A stretch of DNA of 64,000 nt from Chiridota heheva (GCA_020152595.1 JAIGNY010001647.1:1112501-1176500); one strand, 5' to 3'; numbered from the stretch's first letter, positions 13,861 through 24,935 are shown. A program made the numbers and translations. The notes: generated from the letters alone by a model not told the origin.

Positions 13861-14136
13861 AGTCAGAACATAACCCTAAAGTGTTCAGAATGTAGATCAA
13901 TGCATATCAAATGTGAGAAAGAGATTTGGGGATAAAACTTGGAGGGCCTAGGTAGACGGTTACAGTATTGGACATGGGAATCGAATGAACACTACACAAT
14001 CATTAGGCATGTTGGAATTACAAACGGGACGGAGGTATGATGCATTTTACAGAGTGCAAAAATACTAGTTTAATCAGTGCTGTCCTGTTAAGTGGTTTCG
14101 TTAACAATCTAGGCAATTGGATAAGCCATAAGCTAA

Positions 14137-14402
14137 AAGCTTAATCCATCCGAGCCATTAGGCTCATAGAGGCGGTGCTTATCCCCGAATTCAATGGCGC
14201 AAGCGGATGAGAGTACCTTACTCCCCTAGACACGACGTCAGTCCATCACAGGTTAACTCCGCACAGTGTTGTTACTCATTTTACAGCCGAGTGGACTAAA
14301 TCAATTAAAGTGTCCTGCTCAAGAACACAATGTAGCGCTCACGATGAATATCGAACCCGATACCTTTCGAATACAACATGACTCCTTAACCACTGCACCT
14401 TA
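14137..14402 (-). mobile_element. tRNA-derived SINE, minus orientation
   Basis: Read on the minus strand from 14,402 it begins GGTGCAGTGGTTAAGGAGTC (A box region), has B box GGGTTCGATA, then TGTGTTCTTGAGCAGGACAC, and ends GGGGATAAGCACCGCC...CGGATGGATTAAGC. The same order and motifs appear in the plus-strand copy at 4,839-5,156. Here the tRNA-like head is single. It sits immediately left of the Maverick remnant and may mark its truncated left edge. Confidence 0.8.
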
Positions 14403-14476
14403 CTTTGGATAAGCAATTGCTTACCAAAATGCTTACTGCAAGAATGCTTGTATGAAACATATACTTTGTACAGGAA

Positions 14477-17019
14477 ATGTCTAAAACTTTAAACATAATG
14501 GAGAGAAGTATGAAAGGTATAAGAAATTTTTCGACTAAACTGTGGCTAGAAAAATCAATAAGTAAATGGATTAATAGAAAGAGAAATGGAAGCTGTAAAA
14601 GAGACCATTACAATGAAAACCACGACGAATCGCTACAAACGAAAACCTTTGAAACGAAGACATTTATCATGAAGACCTGTGCCGTTGAACGCATTATGCA
14701 GCGCATTGAAAGTGTCATGCAAAGCAAACGAGAATACGGGGTTGGGGATTGTCTTATCATTAAACTAACACACATAGTCATGCCAAAAGAGAAGGGAAAG
14801 GACACAGGAAAATATGATTAAAAGTGTCAAACGTTTTTCAGAAATAAAATTAATTTTACCGAAATTGTTGGAAAAGGCAGCTTATGTCTTCCACGAGCTT
14901 TGCTCGTTGCGAAATTAAAGTTTGATGGCATGACACGCTTCAAGAAAGACAAAAGTTTTAAAAGAGTTTAGTCAGAGGGGGGGGGGGGGGTAAGTTTACT
15001 GCTATTATGAATGGGAACAACATTCTCAATTTTGTATCAAAGGCACATGTGTCCAAGAAGGACAATACACCCCAATTTAGGTTTATTGATTCATTAAATT
15101 TTCTTCCAATGGCATTAGAGAAATTTCCTAGCACATTTGATTTGCAGGAACAAGAGAAGGGGGTTTTCCGTACCTTTTGAATGATGGGAAAAACGACGAC
15201 TATGACGGTACATAGCCTCACATGGACATGTATGATCCGGACCATATGTTTCCTAAGAAGCGAGCAAAATGTCTCGCGTGGTCAGGTGGTATGAGCGACA
15301 AGCCGGTAAGAGATTTTGCATGAAAAAAGAGCTGGCCAATAATTGCCGCTTTAATGTGTATATTTCGAAGGAAGGATGCATGAATTTTAAAACTTTTGAC
15401 AACGAAGCTTGCGGGTTTGATCCTTTTCAATATTCCATAACTATTGCTTCTGCCTGTATGCGGGTATTCCGAAAGGAATTTATCATCCTTAATACTCTCG
15501 CAATAGTCCCCCCGGGAGGTAGGGCAGGGCGGAAAGTGCAGTCTTGAAAGCTTTGGAACGGTTGAGGTATCGTGCATACCAATTGCAGGAAACCATTTAG
15601 ACTGCTGAATCTGACCAGGAGAGGCAAAAGTGGGTGGATGGATTGTGGATGGTAAGTGTGGTAAGCGTGTGTTTGAGTTCCATGGTTGCACATACCATGG
15701 TTGTTATGAGTGTTTCCCGGACAGAAATACTCTCATACCTTATGGTGCAGAGACTATGGGTGAGGTATTTGACAAGACGGAGAGAAAGAAATCAGAGATT
15801 GAGTCTGGAGGATATAATGTTGAAATGATGTGGGAATGTGAGTGGGACCTGTTGAAGATTGAGGATGAGAATGTGCAAAAGTTCCTTACCGATAAACCCG
15901 TCCATAAACCCCTTAATCCGAGAGAAAGAGTTGTTGGTGGGAGGACCAATGCATCTCAACTGTACCACAAGTGTAAAGAAGGTGAAAAGATTAAATATGT
16001 CAATTTTTGCCTCTTTACCCGTACATTAACAAAAGAGGCGCATATCCTGTTGGACATCCGCAAATCGTTAAAGATCTTGCACCTGATGAAGTTGATGATA
16101 TTTTCGATTATATCAAATGTGAAGTTTAAGCGCCGACCAGATTGTTACACCCTGTTCTCCCCTTAAGGGTCAATGACAAACTCATGTTTCCGGTATGCAA
16201 AAAGTGTGCGGAAGATGAGGATAGGATATGTGCACACGACGATAATGACCAATATTTTTGGGGTACATGGGTTCACCTCGAGCTTGAGAAGGCTCTGGAG
16301 CATGGGTACAACATTTTGGAAATTAGCGAGGCATGGCATTTCGAGACTAAATGTCAGGAAATTAAGACTCAACAAGGATTGTTTAGTCAATATATCAATA
16401 CTATGTTGAAGTTGAAAGCGGAAGCTAGCGGTTTCTCAGCTTGGTACAAAACGGATGCTGATTATGTTGAAAGCTTTTTCCTTTCTGAGGGTATCTCGCT
16501 TGATATGGCTAGTATCAAGAGAAAGCCAGGCAAGCGAGTATTGTTGAAATTAATGTTGAATTCCCTCTGGGGGAAGTTCGGTCAAAGAGCGAACCTTCCA
16601 CAGACGTCTTTTATAACTACTTGTGCTAAATTAGTTATGCTCATGACGGACAATACAAAAAATGTCTCGAATGTAGTGTTCTTGGATGAAGCTACAGCAA
16701 TGGTGCCCTACGCCGAAAAGGAAGATTGGGTAATGGGGGGAGAAAAAAAGGGGGTGGGCAGAATAATGTGTTCATTGCTGCTTTTACCACAACCCAGGCT
16801 CGTCTCAAGCTGTATGAACTTTTGGACCGCCTCGGTGACCGTGTGTTTTATTTTGATACCGATTCCGTTTTGTACGTCGAAAAGGTATCAGAAAATATAA
16901 TCGTACCTCTCGGGGACTTTTTAGGGGACATGACTAACGAACTAGAAGCCTACGGTGAGGATGCGTACATTTCTGAGTTTGTGAGTAGCGGATCGAAAAA
17001 TTTCGATTTTAAAATTTAG
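14477..17019 (+). pseudogene. Maverick protein-primed DNA polymerase B, broken
   Basis: This gene would replicate the element from a protein primer. Successive blocks in shifting frames match Polinton PolB: RIESVMQSKREYG (about 14,700), LCLPRALLVAK (14,880), FRFIDSLNFLPMALEKFP (15,080), the exonuclease/thumb-side block SITIASACMRVFR (15,430), the cysteine/histidine block GCTYHGCYECFP (15,680), then GYNILEISEAWHF and YINTMLKLKAEASGF (16,300-16,430), the motif-B-like LNSLWGKFGQR (16,560) and the catalytic YFDTDSVLY (16,850). At least six frame changes or stops separate these blocks. The tail after 17,019 is missing and is replaced by a duplicated internal segment. The catalytic DTD is intact, but the gene cannot make a full protein. 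Confidence 0.85.
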
Positions 17020-17098
17020 ACAGAGTGCTGGAAACGTGCTTATTTCCAGTTTTAGTATAGTTATGGCAGAGCCCGTAGTGTATGGTAGTTGATTGCAA

Positions 17099-17331
17099 AT
17101 TTTGGAAATTAGCGAGGCATGGCATTTCGAGACTAAATGTCAGGAACTTAAGACTCAACAAGGATTGTTTAGTCAATATATCAATACTATGTTGAAGTTG
17201 AAAGCGGAAGCCAGCGGTTTCTCAGCTTGGTACAAAACGAATGCTGATTATGTTGAAAGCTTTTTCCTTTCTGAGGGTATCTCGCTTGATATGGCTAGTA
17301 TCAAGAGAAAGCCAGGCAAGCGAGTATTGTT
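17099..17331 (+). repeat. 233-bp direct duplication of an internal polymerase segment
   Basis: Positions 17,099-17,331 repeat 16,313-16,545 with three substitutions by hand count. The copy starts ATTTTGGAAATTAGCGAGGC and ends GCGAGTATTGTT. It fills the junction between the truncated polymerase tail and the ATPase P-loop region, where the polymerase C-terminus and intergenic DNA should be. Confidence 0.95.
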
Positions 17332-17860
17332 CAAGTTTTCCACTTCCTGGCCCATCAGGAAGTGGAAAAAGAGTGCATGTTATGAAAGCAATCACTGAAG
17401 ATTATTTTAGTACTTTTTCTGTAACAATGTACTGGTTTTATGGTATATGGCAAACAAAGTATAATGAGGTAACATCTGTACCTCGTTTTGAATTTACTGA
17501 GGGCTTACCACCCGATGATTTTTTATCTAAAACTAATAACAGTGTACATAATGTGATTGTAATCAATGATTTAATGAGCGAAATGGCTGGCAAAGATGGT
17601 GATATTGTTACAAAGTTGTTTACCAGTCAGCCAGTGGTAGTCACCATGCAAACGTGAGTGTTGTATTGCTAGTGCAAAATATGTTTTTTTAAGAGGGGAG
17701 GGAGGGGAGAAGGGGGGGGGAGATCAAACTTAATTCCAATTACATAAGCCTATTTAAAAATCCGGCTGATATGAGCATCGTGTCAACTCTGGGTAAACAG
17801 ATGTATGCCGGGGGTAAAAATGGGGCAGCTTTTTTTAAAGTTTATATGGTTATTTGTTCT
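17332..17860 (+). pseudogene. Maverick packaging-type ATPase (A32/FtsK-like), broken
   Basis: In viruses of this lineage this P-loop ATPase pumps DNA into capsids. The Walker A region reads GPSGSGKR: Arg stands where Ser/Thr should bind the nucleotide. Walker B-like VIVINDLMSE follows near 17,560, then IVTKLFTSQP, at the position of the conserved LFT-SHH block, which here degenerates to a stop (17,655). After a G-rich insertion and a frame change the C-terminal block LFKNPADMS...LGKQMYAG is readable (17,750-17,810). A further piece with LFPF (about 17,940-17,980) may be its extreme C-terminus. Frameshifts, the Walker A change and the G-tract make it inactive. Confidence 0.75.
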
Positions 17861-17936
17861 TAAGTTTCAAGGCTTTTTCAATTGCTTCGGAGAAATAGCA
17901 TTATATTTTACTGGGTATATTTAATTACCTGAACAT

Positions 17937-18224
17937 ATGAAGAAAGGGTTGTTTCCTTTTTTAATGATAATGAAAGTGCTCAGTAGTAAAAAAATCCCTT
18001 CAGTCGATAAGAGGAAGGCTTTTAAGACCCATATTTGTAAACAACGGGGCCAAAGAGGTGGGGAAATTTTTTACCAAAAGGTTATAAAACCTGTGCTCCA
18101 GACAGCTACCTCCATTATTGGAGTACCCGACGACCTGCTCGAGAAAACACCGAAAGTGGAAACGACAGGTGTTGGTAAAAGTTTAACAAAAAAATTGGTT
18201 TTTCTCAACTTTCCTGGCAGACCC
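17937..18224 (+). pseudogene. Small Maverick-region protein cut by the BEL insertion
   Basis: An open frame from 17,937 reaches the BEL left LTR; the annotated tail beyond 18,224 is LTR sequence. The recognisable part is basic, then RGGEIFYQKVIKPVLQ, a Gly-Gly plus hydrophobic block reminiscent of small structural proteins of Mavericks and adenovirus-like elements. The first ~15 codons may instead be the end of the ATPase. I cannot name the family. The retrotransposon enters its frame near the end; at the empty site the frame would have overlapped the start of the next gene. Confidence 0.45.
18220..18224 (+). repeat. Target-site duplication, left copy (GACCC)
   Basis: GACCC directly precedes the TG that opens the left LTR, and GACCC directly follows the right LTR. 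A 5-bp duplication is usual for BEL/Pao integration. Confidence 0.9.
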
Positions 18225-18707
18225 TGTTCTGCAGCAGAGTTCATCAATATAAATAGAAAACAATACTTAATTTATTTTGATATGTTTAAAAAAGATTTGT
18301 ATTTCCTGGGATTCGAACCCGGTCCCTCCGGACTATAGTGTTGTGTAATTACCAGTGATCTCTTGTTAAGTCATATGAAATGCAGTGTCATTTCAATACC
18401 ATGTAGTTTCCACGTAATACGATTCCAGGTTTATCTATTATATCAAAAGAAACATATGTTTAAAAATGTTATTGATTTAGTTAATGGGTTGAGAGAAATA
18501 TAATATGTTATTCTATAACTATTGCAGTAAAATATCACGCTTAATGTGAATTTATATTCATGTTTATCATTGTATGTTTTGTTATTATTGAGCGGAAATA
18601 TGTTGGCGGGAATTGCCTTATTTGAAATGAAGAATGTGTAAATAGATCAGTTGATATAAAGGAACCGAAGAGTTCGGAACTAATTATTTTTGTTCACCTT
18701 GGGAACA
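18225..18707 (+). repeat. BEL 5' LTR
   Basis: 483 bp from TGTTCTGCAGCAG to CACCTTGGGAACA, with the usual TG...CA ends. A TATAAA box at 18,655-18,660 is the likely promoter. On the minus strand it contains CCGGGTTCGAATCC (near 18,308-18,322), which looks like a tRNA T-arm/B box. The 3' copy is at 24,936-25,427. Confidence 0.97.
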
Positions 18708-18710
18708 AAA

Positions 18711-18728
18711 TGGTAGCAGAGCTAGGTT
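18711..18728 (+). other. Primer-binding site, initiator Met tRNA-like
   Basis: Three bases after the LTR the sequence is TGGTAGCAGAG, complementary to the 3' end ...CTCTGCTACCA of animal initiator methionine tRNA. The match ends after about 11 bases. Minus-strand DNA synthesis would start here. Assignment to tRNA-iMet rests on remembered tRNA sequence. Confidence 0.65.
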
Positions 18729-19071
18729 GGAACACGACCAATAATTTAAAACTTGTTTGGATATAATTTTTAAAATGGACTTGAATTAACGTTGGATATA
18801 TGGACTTGAAGATCTATTAAATCAACGTTGGATATATGGACTCCGTGATCTATTAAAGCCGTGGGGTATTAAATAAAGAATGGAATCGGTGATCTAAAAA
18901 ACCAAACAAACAAACAAACAAAAAACAAAGAAAAGGAGAATAATTCTGAAAGATTTGGATGAATTTCGAAGAACGTAGCTATTTCAGGAATTCAGTGAGT
19001 ACATGCACATCTACTGATTGATTTAAGTCGATGCTGCCTGGATACAATCATCAGATCGCAGAATAATCAAA
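18729..19071 (+). other. BEL 5' leader
   Basis: Non-coding leader between primer-binding site and gag. It contains two copies of GTTGGATATATGGACT about 40 bp apart (18,790-18,845) and an AAAC/AAAAC-rich run near 18,900. Packaging signals usually lie in this zone; none can be identified. Confidence 0.6.
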
Positions 19072-20421
19072 ATGACAGACGGAGATAAAGGAAAAGACGA
19101 AGTTAAGTTTGAGCAGCTGAAGAAGGAACGGAAGGTTGAAAGAGGGGAAATGACGAAAGCGTTAAATATTTTAAAAGCACAGTATGCAAAGGAGAGCATG
19201 GAGATAGATGTTGGAGTGATTGATGATTTATTAGAAAGAGCAAAAGTTGTATCAAATAAATTGGAAGAAATTCATGAGGAATATGGATTACTTGAAAGTG
19301 ATGATAACGAATTTGCGGCAGCAGAAAGATATATGGAAGAATGTGAACAAAACTACTTTGAGGTATGCGGAAAGGTGAAGAAGATTATCAGCTCGGCGAA
19401 GTCGGAACAGCTCGGAAAAGTGAGTAATCAAAAAGGTGTAGGCAAAATAGTGCACGAGAATAGAACAAATGACAGTTCAAAAACAGAAACTATGACCCAA
19501 AATGAAGATGAAGATAATTCTTCTGAAACAAGAACTGATAGTGGTTCAGAGAAGAAAAGTAAAGAACAGAATGAAACATTTCACAATTCTGATGAAGCTA
19601 ATTTGATGTCATTTAAGTTGGCATTTGAATTGCCGAAAGCAGAAATTAAAGAATTTTATGGCAATTCGTTAGATTATTGGGAGTTTATGACTAACGTTAA
19701 GATAAATGTTGCTTCAAAACTAAGTAACAATATCACTAGATTGCAGTACTTGTTACAAGTATGTAAAGGTAAAGCAAACACATGTATCAGGAGTTGTAGT
19801 TTGTTGGGTGAGGAAGGTTATGAAAGGGCGCTGGAAATTTTAAGGAAACAATTTGGCCAACCCCATCTCATATTAGATGCATTAATGTCAAACCCATTGA
19901 AACGTAAGCAACTGTATTCAGGAGATTCAGAGGGATTGTGGTCATTAGTGGGATCCATGAAGGAATGTCAGATAACCTTATCAAACATGGGCTATACGCA
20001 TGATTTAGATAGTACGTCTAACTTACTCAAAGTTCAGAGATTATTGCCAAATTATATGCAAGCAAAATGAGTGAATATAGCTCACGAAAAATTGGATCCA
20101 ATATTTCTGGATATGCTTCGTTTTATCGAGAAACAAGCAGAAGTAAATAGTACTATGTTTGGCAGAGAAATAGGGAAACCAAAGTCGAGAGAATTTAAGT
20201 CTGAAGTTAGGTCAAACACGTATCTTGTTAGGGGCCAGATTGGAGAAAGGAGACAAGAAAGAGCTCCTAACAAATGTGTTTGCTGTGGGAATATTCACAG
20301 ATTATGGGAATGTCAAAGATTCAAAGCCTTAGGTGTTGAAGAAAGATGGCAATTGGCAAAAAGAGAAAGGTTATGCTTTAAATGTTTGGGTAGTCATCTT
20401 GCTAAGAATTGCACTAGGTAA
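19072..20421 (+). pseudogene. BEL gag (DUF1759 plus zinc knuckles)
   Basis: Gag packages the element RNA. The start at 19,072 is the first ATG after the leader in the long frame (AAAATGACAG). The N-terminal ~110 residues are charged and helical (EQLKKERKVERGEMTK; coiled-coil likely), followed by an acidic Ser/Thr-rich linker. The DUF1759 block (about residues 180-330) includes FYGNSLDYWEF and LQYLLQVCKG. An in-frame TGA at 20,068-20,070 interrupts it. The same frame goes on with two knuckles, CVCCGNIHRLWEC and CFKCLGSHLAKNC (both CX2CX3HX4C), before TAA at 20,419. In BEL elements gag and pol are normally one frame, so both stops are likely mutations. Confidence 0.85.
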
Positions 20422-22386
20422 ATGAAATACAATATACAAGGTTGTATCAGTGATCATAACAGATGGTTGCATAAAACAGATGGAAGACATAATGAGAGCG
20501 GTAGAAATGAGGGCATTTCTATTGAAGGGGAGCGTTCAAATTGGTTTAATAATGATGGTATAGGACCTAGACACATGAATAGTGCTAGCCGTACATACAT
20601 GGCTCAGGTACAAGACCTTGCCCTTCGAACAATCCCAGTGATAGTTAGCAATGGTATCAAGAACATAAAGGTTAATGCCTTATTAGATGATGGAAGTTCT
20701 CAAACATATATCAATGCCGATTTATGTGGGGAACTCGGATTGTCAGGGGAAACTAAAGAAGTTGTAGTTAGCACCCTTAATGGAAGGGAGGAAAGGTTCA
20801 CTACTCAACCAGTCACATTATTTGTTTCTCCAATTGATAATACTATTAAGCATCAAATAAGTGCCCTAACCACTAAGAACGTTACAGGGAGTTTGAAAAC
20901 TTCTCCGTGGAATAGGTTGAGCAAAGATTGGGATCATCTTAGAGATATTAATTTTCCAGTAGTAAGAAGTAAAAAACATGAAATTGATATACTGATTGGT
21001 ATAGACAATCTTGAATTACATACTTCTATCGAAGAGAGACACGGGAGGCTTGGTGAACCAGTTGCCAGGTTAACTCCTATTGGGTGGACATGTGTCAGTA
21101 AATTAAGTAAAAGCGGAAGAGCCATATCAGGTGGAACAGTATTACACGCTAACACGTTTAAATGCAACGAAATGACAAGGGACAACACCGATCAAATTAT
21201 GAGAAATTTTTGGGAAATAGATACAGTTGGTATTAACACCGAGCATACATGCTATAATGCAGAGGACAAGAAAGCAAATGAATTAGTAACAAACTCAATG
21301 CTCAAAGTCAATAGCAGATACTCGGTAGAAATACCGTGGAATGACAACAAATCATATCTACCCAAATCTAATTATGGTTCCGCTTTAAAACGACTAGCTA
21401 ATGTTGAAAAGAAATTGACAAAGAATGAAGAACTTGGAAAGGCTTACAAACAAGTTATAGATACACAAGTGGAAAAGAGGTATATAAGAAAACTTGACTC
21501 AAACGTAGAAAATCCAGATAGGCAATGGTATTTTCCAAATTTTCCAGTAGTCAAGCTAGATAGAGAGACAACAAGAGTACGAATTGTTTATGACGCCGCC
21601 GCAAAACATGAAGGTTTCTGTCTAAATGATGCAATTTATACTGGACCTAAGTTGCAAACAAACCTATTTGATATTCTGATGAGGTTTAGGAAACATAAGA
21701 TAGCCCTAGTCTGTGACATCTCTGGGATGTATCTTCAAATTGAGGTTAATGAAAAAGATAGACCAATGTTACGTTTTCTTTGGCGCGATTTAAACCCTGA
21801 TAACGACCCAGAGGTTTATGAATTCTGTAGGGTAGTGTTTGGTGTGAATGCTTCTCCATTCATAGCTCAAAAGGTGTCACAACACAATGCTGATATCCAT
21901 AAGGAAAAGTTGCCATTAGCGGCAGAGACCATTCTTAAGTCCACCAAAATAGATGATAGCATGGATTTTGTAAAGGACGAGAAAGGAGGAATAGAGTTGT
22001 ACCATCAACTTACAGAGTTATGGGGTAGAGCAGGAATGAAAGCTAGAAAATGGCTATCAAATTCTAAGGAGGTTTTAGGAGCCATTCCACAGGAGCATAG
22101 GGCCAAAGAGTTCCAACTTAATGAGAGTGAGTTGCCTTCAGTTGAGACTTTAGGCTTAATTTGGAATGCTGATCAAGACAAATTCAATTGCAAAGATTCC
22201 AGTCAATCAGACATAAGTATAACAAAACGTACAGTGTTGAGTAAAATTGCATCTGTATTTAATCCGTTAGGATTTATAAGTCCAATTATTGTAAGGGCCA
22301 AGATACTTATGCAGGAAATATGGGAAAGTTGGCTGGATTGGGATGAGCCTTTGGTAGGTGATCTTAGAAACAATGTAACGTCTTGA
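20422..22386 (+). pseudogene. BEL pol: aspartic protease and reverse transcriptase
   Basis: The frame is the same as gag. An aspartic protease block, ALLDDGSSQTYIN, lies near 20,675-20,715. The BEL-type reverse transcriptase follows: VRIVYDAAAKH (21,570), KIALVCDISGMYLQIEV (21,700), VFGVNASPF (21,835), then KIDDSMDF at about 21,947. This last is the catalytic box, where the usual aromatic residue before X-Asp-Asp is Lys; both Asp are kept. The Pao-type connection follows (KRTVLSKIASVFNPLGF), ending at TGA 22,384. It converts element RNA to DNA. The stop and the altered catalytic box suggest inactivity. Confidence 0.88.
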
Positions 22387-23037
22387 ATACAAGACTTAGA
22401 TAGATTGAGTGACGTAGGTGTATATAGATGTTTATGTCCTCATGCAGTCATGGAGAAGGGGAAATTGAGTTACATACTTTTGTTGATGCTTCAAGTGATG
22501 CATATGGAGCAGTTTTGTATATAAAAAGTGAAATCGATGGGAAAGTTAAATGTTTGATTTGTAGCTTCAAAGACTAAGGTAGCACCCCTAAAATCCACTA
22601 GCATACCCAGGTTAGAGCTTTTAGGTGCTATGCTAGGACTTAGACTAACAATCTCGGTATGTAAAATATTGGGTTTTGATATCAAGCAGGTGTATTTCTG
22701 GAGTGACAGTATGAATGTCCTCTGGTGGATACGTGGTCACAGTAGGCATTTCAAACCCTTTGTGGCACACAGGGTTGGTGAAATTCAGAAAAATACCAAT
22801 CCAAGCCATTGGAGACATGTCCCTGGTAAATCAAACCCAGCCGATGTAGCTTCCAGGGGTTGCACAGTAGATAAAATCATTCAGAATGAAGTGTGGTGGA
22901 GTGGGCCTGACTTTCTAAAGGGACCAAAAGAGAAGTGGCCAGAGACTAAAATCATGGAGGTGAAGACCTCAACAGAACAGAAAAAATCTGCTGGTTTTTT
23001 AAGTGTTATGATTCCTAACAACTGCGAGGATGATTGA
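22387..23037 (+). pseudogene. BEL pol: RNase H region
   Basis: After the stop, RNase H text appears in another frame near 22,460-22,555 (FVDASSDAYGAVLY). The original frame then resumes with LELLGAMLGLRL, YFWSDSMNVLWWI and HVPGKSNPADVASRG (22,610-22,860). These correspond to the RNase H Asp/Glu positions and the BEL-typical NPADVASRG box. The run ends at TGA 23,035. RNase H degrades the RNA strand during reverse transcription. Confidence 0.82.
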
Positions 23038-24147
23038 CGATTAGATCCAAAACGGTTTTCAGACTGGTCTAGATTAGTGAGAGTTCTAGCTTATATTTGT
23101 AGATTCATTACAAATTGTAGGACGAAAACAAAGCAAAGAGAAGTAGGGAATTTGTCCGTTGATGAGATCAGGGACTCAGAGATTGCTTTAATCAAACATG
23201 CTCAAAGAGAAGAATTCTCAGATGAGCTCAAAGGTTTGGGGAAAGGCGAGGGAGTGAATGAAAAGAGTCAAGTAAGTTCTCCATTTCCCAAGCTGGATGG
23301 AGATGGGGTCATAAGAGCGACTGGGAGGTTAAATTTAAATGATTCACTTCCATATGACGTAAGATTTCCAATTGTACTACCACGGAAACATGTTATCACA
23401 AGACTTATCGTAAAGAATTACCATATTATAGGAAAGCATGTAGCGGGGGTAAACCATGTATTGGCTATGGTATCGGAGAAATACTGGGTAATTTCCGCTA
23501 GAGAGGAAATTCGAGAATGTGAGAACAGATGTAATGACTGTAAGCGTAGAAAGGTTAAGACAGGGCAACAGATTATGGCACCACTACCAACAGTTAGAAC
23601 TAAAGTGGACAGCTTAAAAGCTTTCACTAGGGTAGCTATTGATTATGCAGGGCTTTTTCTTACCAAGTAGGGGAGAGGTAAGGCTCAGATGAAGAGGTAT
23701 TTGTGTTTGATTACGTGTTTGGCAACAAGAGCGGTGCATTTAGAGTTGGCGTATGGTTTAGATACAGATACATTTCTAAATGCATTTTTTTATAGATTTG
23801 GTAGTCGAAGAGGTCAGCCACGTATTATCTATTCAGATAACGGCTCAAATTTCATAGGGGCAGAAAGAGAGTTAAGAGGTATAGTCAAGTTGCTAAACAA
23901 AGAAAAAATTCAGGAAGAGACTGAAAATAGAGGTATTGAGTGGAATTTCAATCCACCTTTGATACCACACTTTGGGGGTGCCCATGAGAGCTTGATTGAA
24001 TCGGCAAAACGGGCGATGTATGCTATTTTGGGCAAGTCAGAAATAAATGATGAGGAGTTGCATTCAGCTATAGTTGGAGCTGAGGGTTTGCTAAACTCTA
24101 GGCCATTAACATATCGAGAGCATCCATCAAGGATACTGTACCATTGA
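23038..24147 (+). pseudogene. BEL pol: integrase zinc-binding and catalytic core
   Basis: The His2Cys2 zinc domain spans about 23,410-23,560 (YHIIGKH...NRCNDCKRRK). The catalytic core starts at AIDYAGLFL (first Asp, about 23,640), is cut by TAG at 23,668, then continues in the same frame with LCLITCLATRAVHLEL, IIYSDNGSNFIGAE (second Asp, about 23,835) and FGGAHESLIESAKRAM (Glu, about 23,985). The three catalytic acids are therefore present, but a stop lies between the first two. The frame ends at 24,145, where a frame change links to the C-terminal domain. Confidence 0.85.
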
Positions 24148-24530
24148 CACCAAATCATTTCATGCATGGGCAAATGGGTGGTAGATTTGCATCAGAGGTA
24201 GCAATAGATACGGGGGAATTCAGTCCTAGGAAAAGGTGGAGAAGAGTGCAGGAGTTAGTTAGACACTTTTGGGATCGATGGGTAAAGGAATGGTTACCGA
24301 CCCTAAATCGAAGAAAGAAATGGAGAGAGGAAAAAAGGGACTTGAAAGTCAATGACATGGTGTTAGTATTAGAGAAGGATTGTGTTCGTGGGCAGTGGCC
24401 ACTGGGAAGAGTAGTTGAGATATTCCTAGGTCCAGACAGTCATGTAAGAGTCGTCAAGGTACGAACTAAGAAAGGAAATTTCATTCGAGGTATTACAAAG
24501 GTGTGTCCATTAGAGATTATTGAAGAGTAG
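24144..24530 (+). pseudogene. BEL pol C-terminal domain (DUF5641)
   Basis: A different frame from the integrase core carries KRWRRVQELVRHFWDRW, then LKVNDMVLVLEKD and WPLGRVVEIFLGPD, the DUF5641 domain that closes BEL/Pao polyproteins and probably aids DNA or chromatin binding. It ends at a TAG at 24,528-24,530. The opening Met is not a real start, because this is the tail of pol after a frameshift near 24,135. Confidence 0.82.
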
Positions 24531-24921
24531 AATTCTGGATGTATATATTGATAACGCATTTGATATTAATTTACAATTTATTTTAATCTTAATTTTACAT
24601 TTTATCATTTTTTTGCATATTCCAATTTATGATTAATTCTTGGAAAATATATTATAGATGGTGAAGAGCAGATCAGGTATTAGCAAGTTTCAGATTGGTA
24701 ATGAATTCAATTCAAAATTTTGCATTTAAAATCATAACGATATTTTTTTTGTATGATCATGTTACCAAAGTATTTGGCTCATTGTTTTTCAAGTTCATAA
24801 TTTTCATGCAATTAATGGTTTAGATCGGTCATTTCTTTAAAAGTATTTATTGAAAGTGTTAATCCATATAGCCAAATTTTGCTCATATTGAAGATTTGAC
24901 AGATTAATCGCATTATCTGTC
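24531..24921 (+). other. BEL 3' untranslated region
   Basis: AT-rich non-coding stretch between the end of pol and the polypurine tract. Nothing else is recognisable in it. Confidence 0.7.
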
Positions 24922-24935
24922 AAAGAAGGGGAGAA
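24922..24935 (+). other. Polypurine tract
   Basis: AAAGAAGGGGAGAA directly abuts the TG of the 3' LTR. It would prime plus-strand DNA synthesis. Confidence 0.92.

Noticed and set aside
15218..15693. 157- and 88-codon minus-strand frames
   Set aside because: They are shadows antisense to the DNA polymerase remnant, which has strong family motifs on the plus strand.
18300..18335. A real tRNA gene in the BEL LTR
   Set aside because: Only the T-arm-like part is present; there is no A box, anticodon arm or paired acceptor stem.
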